Positions 29,130 to 38,772 of a stretch of 64,000 bases of DNA are shown here, one piece after another. The stretch is from Promethearchaeota archaeon. GTDB taxonomy: Archaea > Asgardarchaeota > Lokiarchaeia > Sigyniarchaeales > SOKP01. The stretch is from the NCBI GenBank assembly GCA_016840165.1, contig JAEOSU010000080.1, forward strand, positions 124,001-188,000. The letters run 5' to 3'. Below the pieces are notes generated by a model. It made no database searches and was not told the origin of the DNA. It saw only the letters and a list, made by a program, of their open reading frames with translations. How positions within the stretch are numbered: position 1 is the first letter of the stretch; every line of letters starts with the position of its first letter. A program made the translations under genes and the position numbers.

Positions 29130-30251
29130 TTGAGAACTATTACTGCATTGTGTTACTTTCATAGAAAAATTGGACCCATAGTTTTTTACTCTTATCCTGA
29201 AAACTTACTAGATGACCAATTATCTTTAAGACTTGCAAATATAATGGATCAAACAGTTAGTGAAGGTTTTTTTATTCATTCAATTGAAAATAGGAAATTT
29301 ATGAATTTTTATTTTGAAATCCGTTCTGATTGGGCTCGTGGAAACAAGGAAATGCTAATGATTTCTATTGTTTTTGATCGTCAAATCTCTTCCGATTTAG
29401 AAATAAATGTGAAAACTTTATGTGCAGAATTTTCTGAGAAACTTTTAACAAATGAAAACATCTTTACAGCATTTTATATTAATGACATCGATAATTTTGA
29501 TGAAAAAGATAAAGAACTGATTTTTAATAATAATTCTTTGATTAATTCGTGGGTAAAAGAATTATACTGGGCTGTTTTAGAAGAGACTCGTGAAAGAACT
29601 GAAGAGGAAAAAATCGCAACTTTGTTAAATAAAAAACATATCTTTTCAACGCTTAGAAAACTATCAAAAGGACCTATTACTTTGGAAGGTCTGAGAGAAT
29701 GGTTTGATGATGAATTCCCGAAATTAGATTTTAAAGAGCTTATTGACTCCTTAGCAGAAAAACAATTTATTTTTATCAACCAAATAGGGTTTGTTGAAAA
29801 ATATGTACTTTTATTGAAAGAAGTAAATGCGGAACGAATCCCTCCAGACAGCGTGATTGAATATATAGAAGGTGCACCTGAACAAGTTGAAAGGGAATTA
29901 ATTGATCTTTTACTGCCAAAAGTGCAGGAATATTTTAGCAGTTATGAAAATAAATCGAAAATGGAATTAGAAAAAGATACGTATACGTTATTTCAAATTG
30001 TATCTGATCCAAAGAAATATAATGTACTTTCAGAACTCAGGAATGGATTAATTTCAAAAGATAATCTACCTAAATTAGTCTCCAAAAGAACACTAGAATA
30101 TTTAAACTCTTCATTAGATTTCCTTAAACAGCATGATATTATTGAAGAGTTGAAGTTTAAAGGAAAACGATACGTGGTACTCAAAACTGATATACAAATT
30201 ACCACTTCTTTCCCCGAATATTTAAGAAAGTTATTACCGAAAGAAAGTTAA
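29130..30251 (+). CDS. Longin-like N-terminal domain protein with C-terminal winged-helix-like region
   Basis: N-terminal 'RTITALCYFHRKIGPIVFYSYPENLLDDQLSLRLANIMDQT...FYFEIRSDWARGNKEMLMISIVFD' resembles longin/SEDL-type folds. Confidence 0.5.
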   Translation: MRTITALCYFHRKIGPIVFYSYPENLLDDQLSLRLANIMDQTVSEGFFIHSIENRKFMNFYFEIRSDWARGNKEMLMISIVFDRQISSDLEINVKTLCAEFSEKLLTNENIFTAFYINDIDNFDEKDKELIFNNNSLINSWVKELYWAVLEETRERTEEEKIATLLNKKHIFSTLRKLSKGPITLEGLREWFDDEFPKLDFKELIDSLAEKQFIFINQIGFVEKYVLLLKEVNAERIPPDSVIEYIEGAPEQVERELIDLLLPKVQEYFSSYENKSKMELEKDTYTLFQIVSDPKKYNVLSELRNGLISKDNLPKLVSKRTLEYLNSSLDFLKQHDIIEELKFKGKRYVVLKTDIQITTSFPEYLRKLLPKES

Positions 30252-30294
30252 GAAAACTTATAGAAATAGGGACTCAAACAATAATAGTTTTAAT

Positions 30295-30555
30295 ATGGCT
30301 GAAGATAACGAATCATTAGAAGATTTAAAATATCTATTAGGAAATATGGGAATTGATATACTTTTAGCTATAGGGGAAGGCGCAAAAGATTTTGAAACTA
30401 TTAAGATATTCTCAGGTTTACCTTTAATATGTGTTAAAGGCCGCATCCCTGTTCTGTTGGAGCTTAATCTTGCGAACAAGGATAATGATGAATATTATTT
30501 AACAGAAAAAGGTTTGCGCTTCAAAAAAGAAATGAATTCAATAATAAAGAAATAA
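30295..30555 (+). CDS. Small hypothetical protein
   Basis: 86-aa ORF with ATG start 43 bp after the previous stop. Confidence 0.5.
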   Translation: MAEDNESLEDLKYLLGNMGIDILLAIGEGAKDFETIKIFSGLPLICVKGRIPVLLELNLANKDNDEYYLTEKGLRFKKEMNSIIKK

Positions 30556-30561
30556 ATTAGA

Positions 30562-30632
30562 TTTCAGATTGGGGCGACAACGTCCTTGCTACGAGCAATA
30601 GCTCTAATCATTTGTCATAAGTTCATCATCAA
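30562..30632 (-). ncRNA. Candidate C/D-box sRNA
   Basis: Minus strand: AGATTG-ATGATGA (C box) ... GTTGTCGCCCCAAT-CTGA (D box)-AATCT. Perfect C and D boxes, 5-bp terminal stem AGATT/AATCT, GC-rich interior in an AT-rich context. Confidence 0.5.
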
Positions 30633-31105
30633 TCTAAATCATTATTATCTAAGTCATTGTGAGTTAAATATTTTTTGTAATATTTTTTTTGATAGTACCC
30701 AGGTTCTTTATAACCACCTATTTTATTAATAAGATTGCTTAAACCATCTTCTTGTGAGAGCTCTGTTTTTATCAGATTATATAATTCAATTGAGAGTTCT
30801 TTTCTGTTTAATAAGTATTCTAATATCGCAAATGCATCACTTAAATTATCACAGCGCCTTATGAAATCAAAAACACCAGGATTGGTTATATTTTCCTTAT
30901 AATCTTCAAATGGATTTTTTTCTGATTCCTTTTTTATACGGATAGCGTCAATTGAAAGTTGTTTCTTTTTTTGAACTATCTCTGAGGTTAAGTTCGGAAA
31001 ATGTTTTTCTAAATCCTCTTTAGCATATATTATATTTAATCCATTCTCTTGATTAATTTCAGAATTATTGACGATCTTTTTCTTTTCTTTGATTTTTTTT
31101 TCCAT
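30629..31105 (-). CDS. DUF2095-like archaeal protein
   Basis: 'FDFIRRCDNLSDAFAILEYLLNRKELSIELYNLIKTELSQEDGLSNLINKIGGYKEPGYY' resembles DUF2095. Confidence 0.55.
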   Translation of the reverse strand: MEKKIKEKKKIVNNSEINQENGLNIIYAKEDLEKHFPNLTSEIVQKKKQLSIDAIRIKKESEKNPFEDYKENITNPGVFDFIRRCDNLSDAFAILEYLLNRKELSIELYNLIKTELSQEDGLSNLINKIGGYKEPGYYQKKYYKKYLTHNDLDNNDLD

Positions 31106-31286
31106 TTTAAAGTAATTTAAAGGTAAAAATGCTCATTTGAGAGTTAATTAACATAATCCGTATAAAAATATATAATAATCTATTAAAATTATTCAAGAAA
31201 AACTTTAATTAAATCTAAATAAAAACAATAAAATTAATTAATTTCTCATTATTTAATATACCAAGATAGACACAGTTGTTTTTATT

Positions 31287-31871
31287 ATGAAGTCGGGATA
31301 TGCCTATGTCAAGGAAACCTTTGAGAAACATGAAAAAGAATACCAATCTCCAAATTGGAAACGAGGAATAGAATATCGAAAAGGTAAGGCCATCCAAAGA
31401 GTTGAATATCCATTAAATATTAGCCGTGCCAGAAATTTAGGATATAAAGCTAAACAAGGGTATGTAGTTGTTAGAGCGAAAATTAGAAAAGGTGGCATGC
31501 ATAAAGTAAGACCAAAGCGAGGTAGAAAACCTCGGGCGTTAGGTGTCTCCAAATATACAACAGGTAAGAATCTACGCTGGATAGCTGAAGAACGCGTTCA
31601 AAGGAAATATCCAAATATGCAAGTACTCAATAGTTATAAAGTATATTCTGATGGAAAAAGTTGGTATTATGAGGTAATTTTAGTCGATCCGAATCATCCT
31701 GTTATAAAAAATGACCCTAAAATTAACTGGATTTGTCAAGCACATCAAAAGAGAAGAGCCAATCGTGGTTTGACCTCTGCTGGTAAAAAGTCTCGTGGTT
31801 TACATAAAAAAGGATGGGGTTCAGAAAAGACTAGACCCAGTATAAGAGCTAATAAAGGACGAGGTAAATAA
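31287..31871 (+). CDS. rpl15e: Ribosomal protein L15e
   Basis: 'SGYAYVKETFEKHE...RARNLGYKAKQGYVVVRAKIRKGG...RGLTSAGKKSRGLHKKGWGSEKTRPSIRANKGRGK'. Confidence 0.95.
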   Translation: MKSGYAYVKETFEKHEKEYQSPNWKRGIEYRKGKAIQRVEYPLNISRARNLGYKAKQGYVVVRAKIRKGGMHKVRPKRGRKPRALGVSKYTTGKNLRWIAEERVQRKYPNMQVLNSYKVYSDGKSWYYEVILVDPNHPVIKNDPKINWICQAHQKRRANRGLTSAGKKSRGLHKKGWGSEKTRPSIRANKGRGK

Positions 31872-31916
31872 TTTCTCTTCCTATTATATTCTAATCCTTA
31901 ATTTTTTAAAAAAAAT

Positions 31917-32726
31917 TTATAATTTGTTTATACTACAAGTCATTCCGCCGTCTAATATTAGATTATGGCCTGTAATATAATCTGCTGCTGGAGAGGCTAA
32001 GAATAGGGCAACCCCGGCAACATCTGTAGTTTCTCCAACCCTATCAATGGGAAGAGATACTTTTCTTAATTTAATCCATTCCTTAATGAACTCTCGACTT
32101 TCATAAATTGGAGTAAAAAAGATTCCTGGACAAATAGCATTTACAGTTATATTATTAGCTCCTAGCTCGAGAGCCCACAATTTAGTGAACATAATGAGTC
32201 CAGCTTTACTTACGCTGTATATACCAATAAGAGGATTAGCACCACATTCCGTTCCGGCACATGAAGTAATATTAATAATTTTTCCCGCAATTGGTCTATA
32301 AGATTGGTTTTTCATTTTTTTATGGAATATTTTAGTCATATTCCACGCTCCTTTCAAATTTACATCCATAATTCTGTCGTATTCTGTTTCTTTGGCACTA
32401 AGTGAAAAAGAACTTGCCCTTTTTCCTACTCCTCTAACTCCTGCATTATTTACCAAAATAAAAACATTATCAAATCTACTAAAGGTTTGTTTACTCATCT
32501 CTTTAACTTCATCAACTTTAGAAATGTCTGCTTTCACTAGTAGAATATCAGATTTAACCGATTTTAAAATTATCTCACGAGTTTCTTCGATTCCTTTCAA
32601 GTTGATGTCATTTAGTACCAGATCAGCTCCTTTTTGAGCGAATCCTTTTGCCATCTCACGGCCAAAACCACTTCCTGCACCAGTTATCAAAACTGTCCTA
32701 TTTTCTAAAAATTTTTCATTATTCAT
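31917..32726 (-). CDS. SDR-family oxidoreductase
   Basis: 'VLITGAGSGFGREMAKGFA', 'ILVNNAGVRG', 'YSVSKAGLIMFTKLWALELGANNITVNAICPG'. Confidence 0.9.
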   Translation of the reverse strand: MNNEKFLENRTVLITGAGSGFGREMAKGFAQKGADLVLNDINLKGIEETREIILKSVKSDILLVKADISKVDEVKEMSKQTFSRFDNVFILVNNAGVRGVGKRASSFSLSAKETEYDRIMDVNLKGAWNMTKIFHKKMKNQSYRPIAGKIINITSCAGTECGANPLIGIYSVSKAGLIMFTKLWALELGANNITVNAICPGIFFTPIYESREFIKEWIKLRKVSLPIDRVGETTDVAGVALFLASPAADYITGHNLILDGGMTCSINKL

Positions 32727-32766
32727 ATTGACTCAATTTATTTTTTCATTATAAAAATAAAAGAAA

Positions 32767-34512
32767 TTAATTTCCAAATAAACCTTTATTTTTCTTAAAC
32801 AAGCCTAATAATTTCATTGCGGGTGGTGTTTCGAATGCAATTTCAATATCTAAAACAGCAGGTTTTTTGGATTGGATTGCCCGCTCCAAAGCCGGTCTTA
32901 TATCTTCTGGTTTGTTTAATGTTTCCCCATAGCATCCAAAACTACGAGCAATTTCAGTATAATTAATTGGTGGAAAATCTACATCACAATATCTTTTACC
33001 AAAATTGAGTTTTTGATTAGACTTTATCATTCCCCATGCACAATTATTCGCAATTACTATAATAATAGGTAAATTCAATCTGACTGCTGTCTCTAATTCT
33101 TGTACATTGAAAAGAAAGCTTCCATCTCCAGTTAAACAGATTACTAGTTTATCTGGTTTAGCCATTTGTACACCAATAGCATAAGGAATTCCAGTACCCA
33201 AATGACCCATTGAGACCGATCTAAAAAAGCTTCTTGGAAGACGAGGTTTAAGAGAGATTAAATCGAGGGCAAATACATAAATATCACCACCATCAATGAC
33301 TATTTGCGCATCATCAGGAAGAAAATCTAACATTTCATATATCAATCGGTGTGGTTTCATAGGTAATTTATCAAATTTCAACATTTTTTCTATCTGATTT
33401 TTATCTTGTTTTCTTACATCTTGTAGATAATCATTCCATTGCGACCATTCCGTTATAGTTCCTTTAGGGAAACTCTTTTCCATCTCTTCTAGGAGCTGGA
33501 TTATAACTGATTTCGCATCTCCGATTATAGCAACACTTACCGGCCTATTCTTTCCAATTTCAGAAGGATCAATATCAACTTGGATAAGTTTTTGATTTTG
33601 GTTCCAAATAGGTGATGATCCATAAATAATTGTATGATCCCATTTGCACCCAAATGAAAGAATTACATCAGCTTCAGCAGCAGCTCTTCTATATGCTATA
33701 GCAGTTAATTTCCCTCCTACAAAGGTCTCATCCATTGTAACCGCTCCGATACCACTTGAAGTTGTCCCAATAGGAATTTTATAAGTTTCAGATAATTTAT
33801 TTATTTCATTAAAAGCTTCTGAAGCCAGAACACCCCCACCAGCAACAATTAAAGGTTTCTTAGCTGATTTTAACAATTCTACGGCTTTTTTTATTCCTTC
33901 AATATTACCAGCTGGTCTGAAGATCGGACGATATTGTTCTGGAGTTAAGATTTTTTTAAAATCTTCCTCTTTAGCTTCTCTTACTAAAGCAGTTTCTCTT
34001 AATTCTAAAAAGACAGGTCCTCTTCTTCCACACATTGCTGCCTTCATACATCTTTGGACTGCGTATGGAATTTCATGAGGTTCTTCGACGGAAACTTGTA
34101 GTTTTGTGATTGGTTTCATTAGACTCATTTGATCCAAATCACCTTGTAACATCCCAATATTTTCAAACATTCTGCCAACTTGAGCACCAATTACTAGCAT
34201 TGGTATGGAATCCGCATTTGCTGCCGCAACGGCAGGTATCAAATGAGATACACCGGGACCTGCTGTACCTAAACAAACACCAATTTCTCCCGTTGCTCTT
34301 GCCCAAGCATCTGCCATATGACCCCCTGCTTGTTCATGTCTAACCATCACGGTGTCAATTCCCTCTTCACGACCCCACCGTTCAATAGCGTCATAAATTT
34401 TTAACAATTCTCCCCCAACAATGCCAAAAATCGTAGTTATTCCTTCATTTATAAGGCATTTGACTAGTAAATCTCCACCATTCTTCATCTGTTTTGACAT
34501 ATTAATAAACAT
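32767..34512 (-). CDS. Thiamine-diphosphate enzyme, acetolactate synthase large-subunit-like
   Basis: 'GGDLLVKCLINEGITTIFGIVGGELLKIYDAI', 'MVRHEQAGGHMADAWARATGEIGVCLGTAGPG', ThDP motif 'GDGSFLFNVQELETAVRLNLPIIIVIANN'. Confidence 0.88.
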   Translation of the reverse strand: MFINMSKQMKNGGDLLVKCLINEGITTIFGIVGGELLKIYDAIERWGREEGIDTVMVRHEQAGGHMADAWARATGEIGVCLGTAGPGVSHLIPAVAAANADSIPMLVIGAQVGRMFENIGMLQGDLDQMSLMKPITKLQVSVEEPHEIPYAVQRCMKAAMCGRRGPVFLELRETALVREAKEEDFKKILTPEQYRPIFRPAGNIEGIKKAVELLKSAKKPLIVAGGGVLASEAFNEINKLSETYKIPIGTTSSGIGAVTMDETFVGGKLTAIAYRRAAAEADVILSFGCKWDHTIIYGSSPIWNQNQKLIQVDIDPSEIGKNRPVSVAIIGDAKSVIIQLLEEMEKSFPKGTITEWSQWNDYLQDVRKQDKNQIEKMLKFDKLPMKPHRLIYEMLDFLPDDAQIVIDGGDIYVFALDLISLKPRLPRSFFRSVSMGHLGTGIPYAIGVQMAKPDKLVICLTGDGSFLFNVQELETAVRLNLPIIIVIANNCAWGMIKSNQKLNFGKRYCDVDFPPINYTEIARSFGCYGETLNKPEDIRPALERAIQSKKPAVLDIEIAFETPPAMKLLGLFKKNKGLFGN

Positions 34513-34594
34513 TAAAAATAAAAATTAAATTTTGGTAAAATCAAAATTTTTACATTAGTATCTAAAAAAACTAAGATCTGTTGAGGAAAATAAT

Positions 34595-35884
34595 TTAAAA
34601 TACTTTTGGATAAAAATTAAGAGGTCCTGTAGGTTCCCTCAACTCAAATTTTCCTCTAAGTATTAAATTTTTAAGTTCAATAGCAAGTTTTATCGCATTA
34701 TATCTATCAGATTGCCTTAGAACTACTGGGATTTCCTCCCCTTCGAATTTAATAGTTTTTAAATCACATTCAAAAGCATTTTCAGGGCAAAAGTAAACAC
34801 ATGTACCACAGTTAAAGCAACGTGTGCGATCAATCGAAGTAATTTTTCCTTTTTCTATTATAAATGCATTAGTGGGGCATTCTCCAATAATTTCGCAACT
34901 TCTACACTCTTTGCATACACTTGGATTAAAACTAACGTAAAAATTGTTGTCCCATACATCTCCATATGAAATCTGCCCTATTTTATTTCTCCCTACCACA
35001 TTAAGGATTACTAAAGGAACTTCATTATCACTCTTTATGATTTGATTTAACACATTTTCATTAAGAATTGGGATCGGTACAGCTATACTGCATATATTTT
35101 CTAATCCATAAGATGTTTTAAAAGCACCCATATACTCAGGTTTCATTCCTTTAAAATCAGCAATAGTCTGCATATTAGGTTTAAGTTTATCATTACGAGT
35201 TCCGGGTCCAAATATAATCCCTTCACCTCCATTAACAAGAATCTTAGTTCCAACACCTAATACATCCGCATCGGGGTCATTTTGAAAGGGATTTAACGCC
35301 CCACATCCAGAAAATGTGAGTTGTTTCTTATGACCAGCTAACGGTAAAACAGAAAATATTGTATCGACCGGATCTTGACTAGGATTCAACATTGCAAAAT
35401 AATTTTTTATTGCTTGCCTTGTTCCCATCATCCTTGCGAACTGCATATCATCTAACGTTATTTCTCGTTCCAATCTTTCTCCATTCTCTCCCTCTGCGCA
35501 TACTTTTATCGTTTTACCTTCAACCAAATCCCTAAAGAGCATCCCACCGGAATAATTTTTAATTGTAGTACTATGATTTGTACCATATAATATGAGATCT
35601 ACTATCCCAAGAAATTCGTTTGGACAGGGTCCCGGGAAAGCGGTGATGCCATTTAGCGATACTTTTGTAAATTTTCTGATTTTTTTAGGAGGAGTTAGTC
35701 GAAAAGAAAAAATTCCTGCGATACCACTCATTAAAGCTTTAGTTGCAGTAGTGATCACATCAACATCCTCAAATCTAACCTTCTCTCCATCTTCTAATTT
35801 TTCAATAAGTTCTTGAACAGTTAAAATTACTGCTGTACCTTTAGAAATTTTCTGATTTATCTCACTATAAGTTCGTTTTTTCAT
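34595..35884 (-). CDS. DUF39/HcyBio homocysteine biosynthesis protein (methanogenesis marker 16-like) fused to 2x[4Fe-4S] ferredoxin domain
   Basis: 'RTYSEINQKISKGTAVILTVQEL', 'TFSGCGALNPFQNDPD', 'CKECRSCEIIGECPTNAF', 'CFNCGTCVYFCPENAFE'. Confidence 0.8.
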   Translation of the reverse strand: MKKRTYSEINQKISKGTAVILTVQELIEKLEDGEKVRFEDVDVITTATKALMSGIAGIFSFRLTPPKKIRKFTKVSLNGITAFPGPCPNEFLGIVDLILYGTNHSTTIKNYSGGMLFRDLVEGKTIKVCAEGENGERLEREITLDDMQFARMMGTRQAIKNYFAMLNPSQDPVDTIFSVLPLAGHKKQLTFSGCGALNPFQNDPDADVLGVGTKILVNGGEGIIFGPGTRNDKLKPNMQTIADFKGMKPEYMGAFKTSYGLENICSIAVPIPILNENVLNQIIKSDNEVPLVILNVVGRNKIGQISYGDVWDNNFYVSFNPSVCKECRSCEIIGECPTNAFIIEKGKITSIDRTRCFNCGTCVYFCPENAFECDLKTIKFEGEEIPVVLRQSDRYNAIKLAIELKNLILRGKFELREPTGPLNFYPKVF

Positions 35885-36019
35885 AAACCATATCTCATCT
35901 CGAGAACAATAAAAAATTTAATCTTAAATTTATAATAAAATTTTTTTATTATACAAATGCTTACATTTCTTAAAGAATTATTGCATGATCTGGTAGTTTA
36001 AATCGAGGTTTAACTTTTA

Positions 36020-36742
36020 TTGCCCTATTTTGAATCGAGATTGCGAGTGAATTTCAATGACTTGGATGAAATTCATCGTGTATTAGAATTCTGTGAAAAA
36101 TTGCAAATAAACAATTTGATTTTAGAACCTTTAAATGATTCAAAGCATTTTCATGAAGATTTTTTATCGAAAATCAATAAAGACACAAAAATCAACATCT
36201 ATATTCGATTTAATTTAACACCCAGAACTTTAAATGAATTTAAAGAGGATTTGAAATTATATCGAAATCTTCCCTATATTCTTTCTTTGGAGACTAATGT
36301 GAAAGAGATTCAAATTCAAGCCGCTAAAGATTCAAGAATTCAACTTTTATCTTACTCAGATCCAGTTAATATGAAAACAGCAACACCTGGGGTAATCTCT
36401 CTGGCCAAACAAAATGGAACCTTTATAGAATGTTCCTTAGCACCTATAATGATAAAGAATAGAGCCTTGCAATCAAAAAATCTTCGATTAATATATCGTT
36501 TCTTACAATTAATACTGAGAATTAATCCTTACTTTATTATTAGTGGGAATTTCGAAACTATATATGATTTAAGACATCCTAGGAACTTATGCAGTATTTG
36601 TAATACCTTGCTTGGAATGCCACTAGACAAGGCAAAAAATGCTTTTTCAAGAAACGTTGATATATTGTTAAAACAAGTAATAGAACGAAAAGAAAATAAG
36701 TTAGCCCAATCTGGTGTACGTTTAATTAAAGGGGATAAATAA
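36020..36742 (+). CDS. rnp3: Ribonuclease P protein component 3 (Rpp30)
   Basis: 'LLSYSDPVNMKTATPGVISLAKQNGTFIECSLAPIM', 'ISGNFETIYDLRHPRNLCSICNTLLGM'. Confidence 0.88.
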   Translation: MPYFESRLRVNFNDLDEIHRVLEFCEKLQINNLILEPLNDSKHFHEDFLSKINKDTKINIYIRFNLTPRTLNEFKEDLKLYRNLPYILSLETNVKEIQIQAAKDSRIQLLSYSDPVNMKTATPGVISLAKQNGTFIECSLAPIMIKNRALQSKNLRLIYRFLQLILRINPYFIISGNFETIYDLRHPRNLCSICNTLLGMPLDKAKNAFSRNVDILLKQVIERKENKLAQSGVRLIKGDK

Positions 36743-36745
36743 ATT

Positions 36746-37066
36746 ATGAAAGAGGAAAGACAAAGATATATTTTATTTAAAATTATAAAGGATGATCCAA
36801 TATTTCTTAGCGATAAAATGCTATTGAATTCAATTTGGCATTCAATATGGAAATATTTTGGAATGGAGGGAGCTACGAAAATTGGTTTATGGTTAGTTGA
36901 GTATAATACAGATGAGGGCTATGGAATTATACGATGCTCTCATATAACAAAAGAGATGATAATTTCTGCATTAACTATGATTCAGGAAATATCAGGGGTA
37001 AGAATAATTTTGTCTCCGATTAAAACATCAGGGACTCTTAATAAAATTAAAAAGTATATTAAATAA
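36746..37066 (+). CDS. rnp2: Ribonuclease P protein component 2 (Pop5)
   Basis: 'RQRYILFKIIKDDP...SIWKYFGMEGATKIGLWLVEYNTDEGYGIIRCSH'; directly after rnp3. Confidence 0.85.
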   Translation: MKEERQRYILFKIIKDDPIFLSDKMLLNSIWHSIWKYFGMEGATKIGLWLVEYNTDEGYGIIRCSHITKEMIISALTMIQEISGVRIILSPIKTSGTLNKIKKYIK

Positions 37067-37084
37067 AATAAATGAACCATTAGG

Positions 37085-37519
37085 ATGTCCAAAGAATTTT
37101 TAACAGATGCGATTATCGAAAAGAAGGTAAAAGTCGCTAATTATTTTCCTAATCTTTTTTTAAAATCGAAAGGAAAGTTTAAGGGCTATCCTAATATCCT
37201 TGTAGTTCGGTTATTAACAAAAAAGTTTGCTAAATTATCAATTTATCCTTTAAAGAGCACCAAAATAGTTAAAATAATTCTCAGTGGTTTTGATTTTCAA
37301 AATGCAATGATTCAAAATACTATTAAAAAATTAAAAAATTATAATATAATTCACACTTCAGGACTCACATCCTTAGGGAAGAGAGCCTATTATGAATGCT
37401 ATTTAGATTTAAGTTTTAGTGATAAAGATTATAAATATTTAAAATCCGTATTAGATAATGTTAAAAATATATTTGAAGATATAAAGATTGTAGAAATTGG
37501 TTTGAATTTGAAGAGTTAA
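37085..37519 (+). CDS. Basic hypothetical protein co-directional with RNase P genes
   Basis: 144 aa, 18-bp gap after rnp2. Confidence 0.6.
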   Translation: MSKEFLTDAIIEKKVKVANYFPNLFLKSKGKFKGYPNILVVRLLTKKFAKLSIYPLKSTKIVKIILSGFDFQNAMIQNTIKKLKNYNIIHTSGLTSLGKRAYYECYLDLSFSDKDYKYLKSVLDNVKNIFEDIKIVEIGLNLKS

Positions 37520-37523
37520 AAAG

Positions 37524-37976
37524 ATGAAGATATGGAATATTTCTCTAAGTTATGGTGAAAACGATACTAAAGAATTTGAGTTATTCGATACTTTTGAATT
37601 TTTCAATGGATATCTAAAAATAAAGCGTAGTTATTTTGAAAAACTGTTGAAAGCTGTTAATATGACTAAAAAATATAAAATTGAGAAAGCTATTTCAAAA
37701 GTAATCGATCCTGAAAAAAAGGATTGGACATTGAATCCTTGGATGCTTTTTTTAGTAAAGGATAATGAAAAAGAGAACCCTTTTTGGCTCCTAATAAAGA
37801 GGGAAAAGGATTTATCAGGGACCCTTGTAGCTATCGGGCCTAAACAATTTAGAGATTACAATTCAAGTCTAAATAGTGAGGCAAAACGAGAATTGAAAAG
37901 ATTGATAAATTTTATTATTGTTTATTTGAATAAGTTTAATTGTTTGATTCTTATTCCTAATTTTCTGAGAAAATAA
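37524..37976 (+). CDS. Hypothetical protein in the RNase P gene cluster
   Basis: 150 aa, 4-bp gap after the preceding ORF. Confidence 0.6.
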   Translation: MKIWNISLSYGENDTKEFELFDTFEFFNGYLKIKRSYFEKLLKAVNMTKKYKIEKAISKVIDPEKKDWTLNPWMLFLVKDNEKENPFWLLIKREKDLSGTLVAIGPKQFRDYNSSLNSEAKRELKRLINFIIVYLNKFNCLILIPNFLRK

Positions 37977-38010
37977 CCTTCTCATAAAGAGAGTGAAGCA
38001 AATTTTTGCT

Positions 38011-38442
38011 TTATATTATTTTTTCACATTCCTCATTAACAGCTTTCATAGTGCTATTAAAATCTTGCCACCAATCTTGTCCTTGTTGTGCTACTAAAAT
38101 AGCATCTACTTTATTAGTGTCTAAGCACCTAATCTCTTCCTTTTGAGCTTTCACTTTATCTTGCCAAATTTGACTGAAAATATTTTGTAAATTAATTTTA
38201 ACTTTTTTTACTAATTCCTCGTAAGTCACACTTACATCCTCTGTTTTTTGGAGCTTCTGGAGTTGATCAAACTTCACTTTTTCTTTAGCCTTATTTAAAT
38301 CGCTACAATTAATTATAATTGTAAAAGGCTCATTTTTTCCATATTTACAATATTTTTGAATTTCACAAGGAGTACAATATTTTTCAAAGCTAATATTGAA
38401 ATCCTCCAGACCAATTATCGAGTAATTTAAGATATTTGACAT
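38011..38442 (-). CDS. Cysteine-containing hypothetical protein
   Basis: 'CTPCEIQKYCKYGKNEPFTI' (CxxC-x5-C) possible metal site. Confidence 0.55.
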   Translation of the reverse strand: MSNILNYSIIGLEDFNISFEKYCTPCEIQKYCKYGKNEPFTIIINCSDLNKAKEKVKFDQLQKLQKTEDVSVTYEELVKKVKINLQNIFSQIWQDKVKAQKEEIRCLDTNKVDAILVAQQGQDWWQDFNSTMKAVNEECEKII

Positions 38443-38772
38443 GGAATGCTCTCTTAAAGGATGTTTAAATAATAAAAACCTTTAAAATATTAATATTTAA
38501 GGCAAAAGAAGACAAAAATTTTTTAACCATATTTTATTAGATTATGATGTCTTTGCGTGTTCCTGCAACAGTACCTTCTTTTTTTAAGGTTTAATTTTAA
38601 AATAACAAGATTAATCTTTCAGAAACAGGATATATTTGTTCAAACATTTCTTTAGTTAAATATGATTTTGTTTCTAACTAATTCGTCAATATATATAAAA
38701 TTTCTATAATTACGAATAACCATATCCACATATTTAATTTTTCTTTAAATATATTCGGCTAGATTTACTACT

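Noticed and set aside
31304-31552. Minus-strand ORF within L15e
   Set aside because: Antisense to a conserved ribosomal protein gene.
38565-38620. C-box-like ATGATGT suggesting a second C/D sRNA
   Set aside because: No matching D box or terminal stem found downstream.
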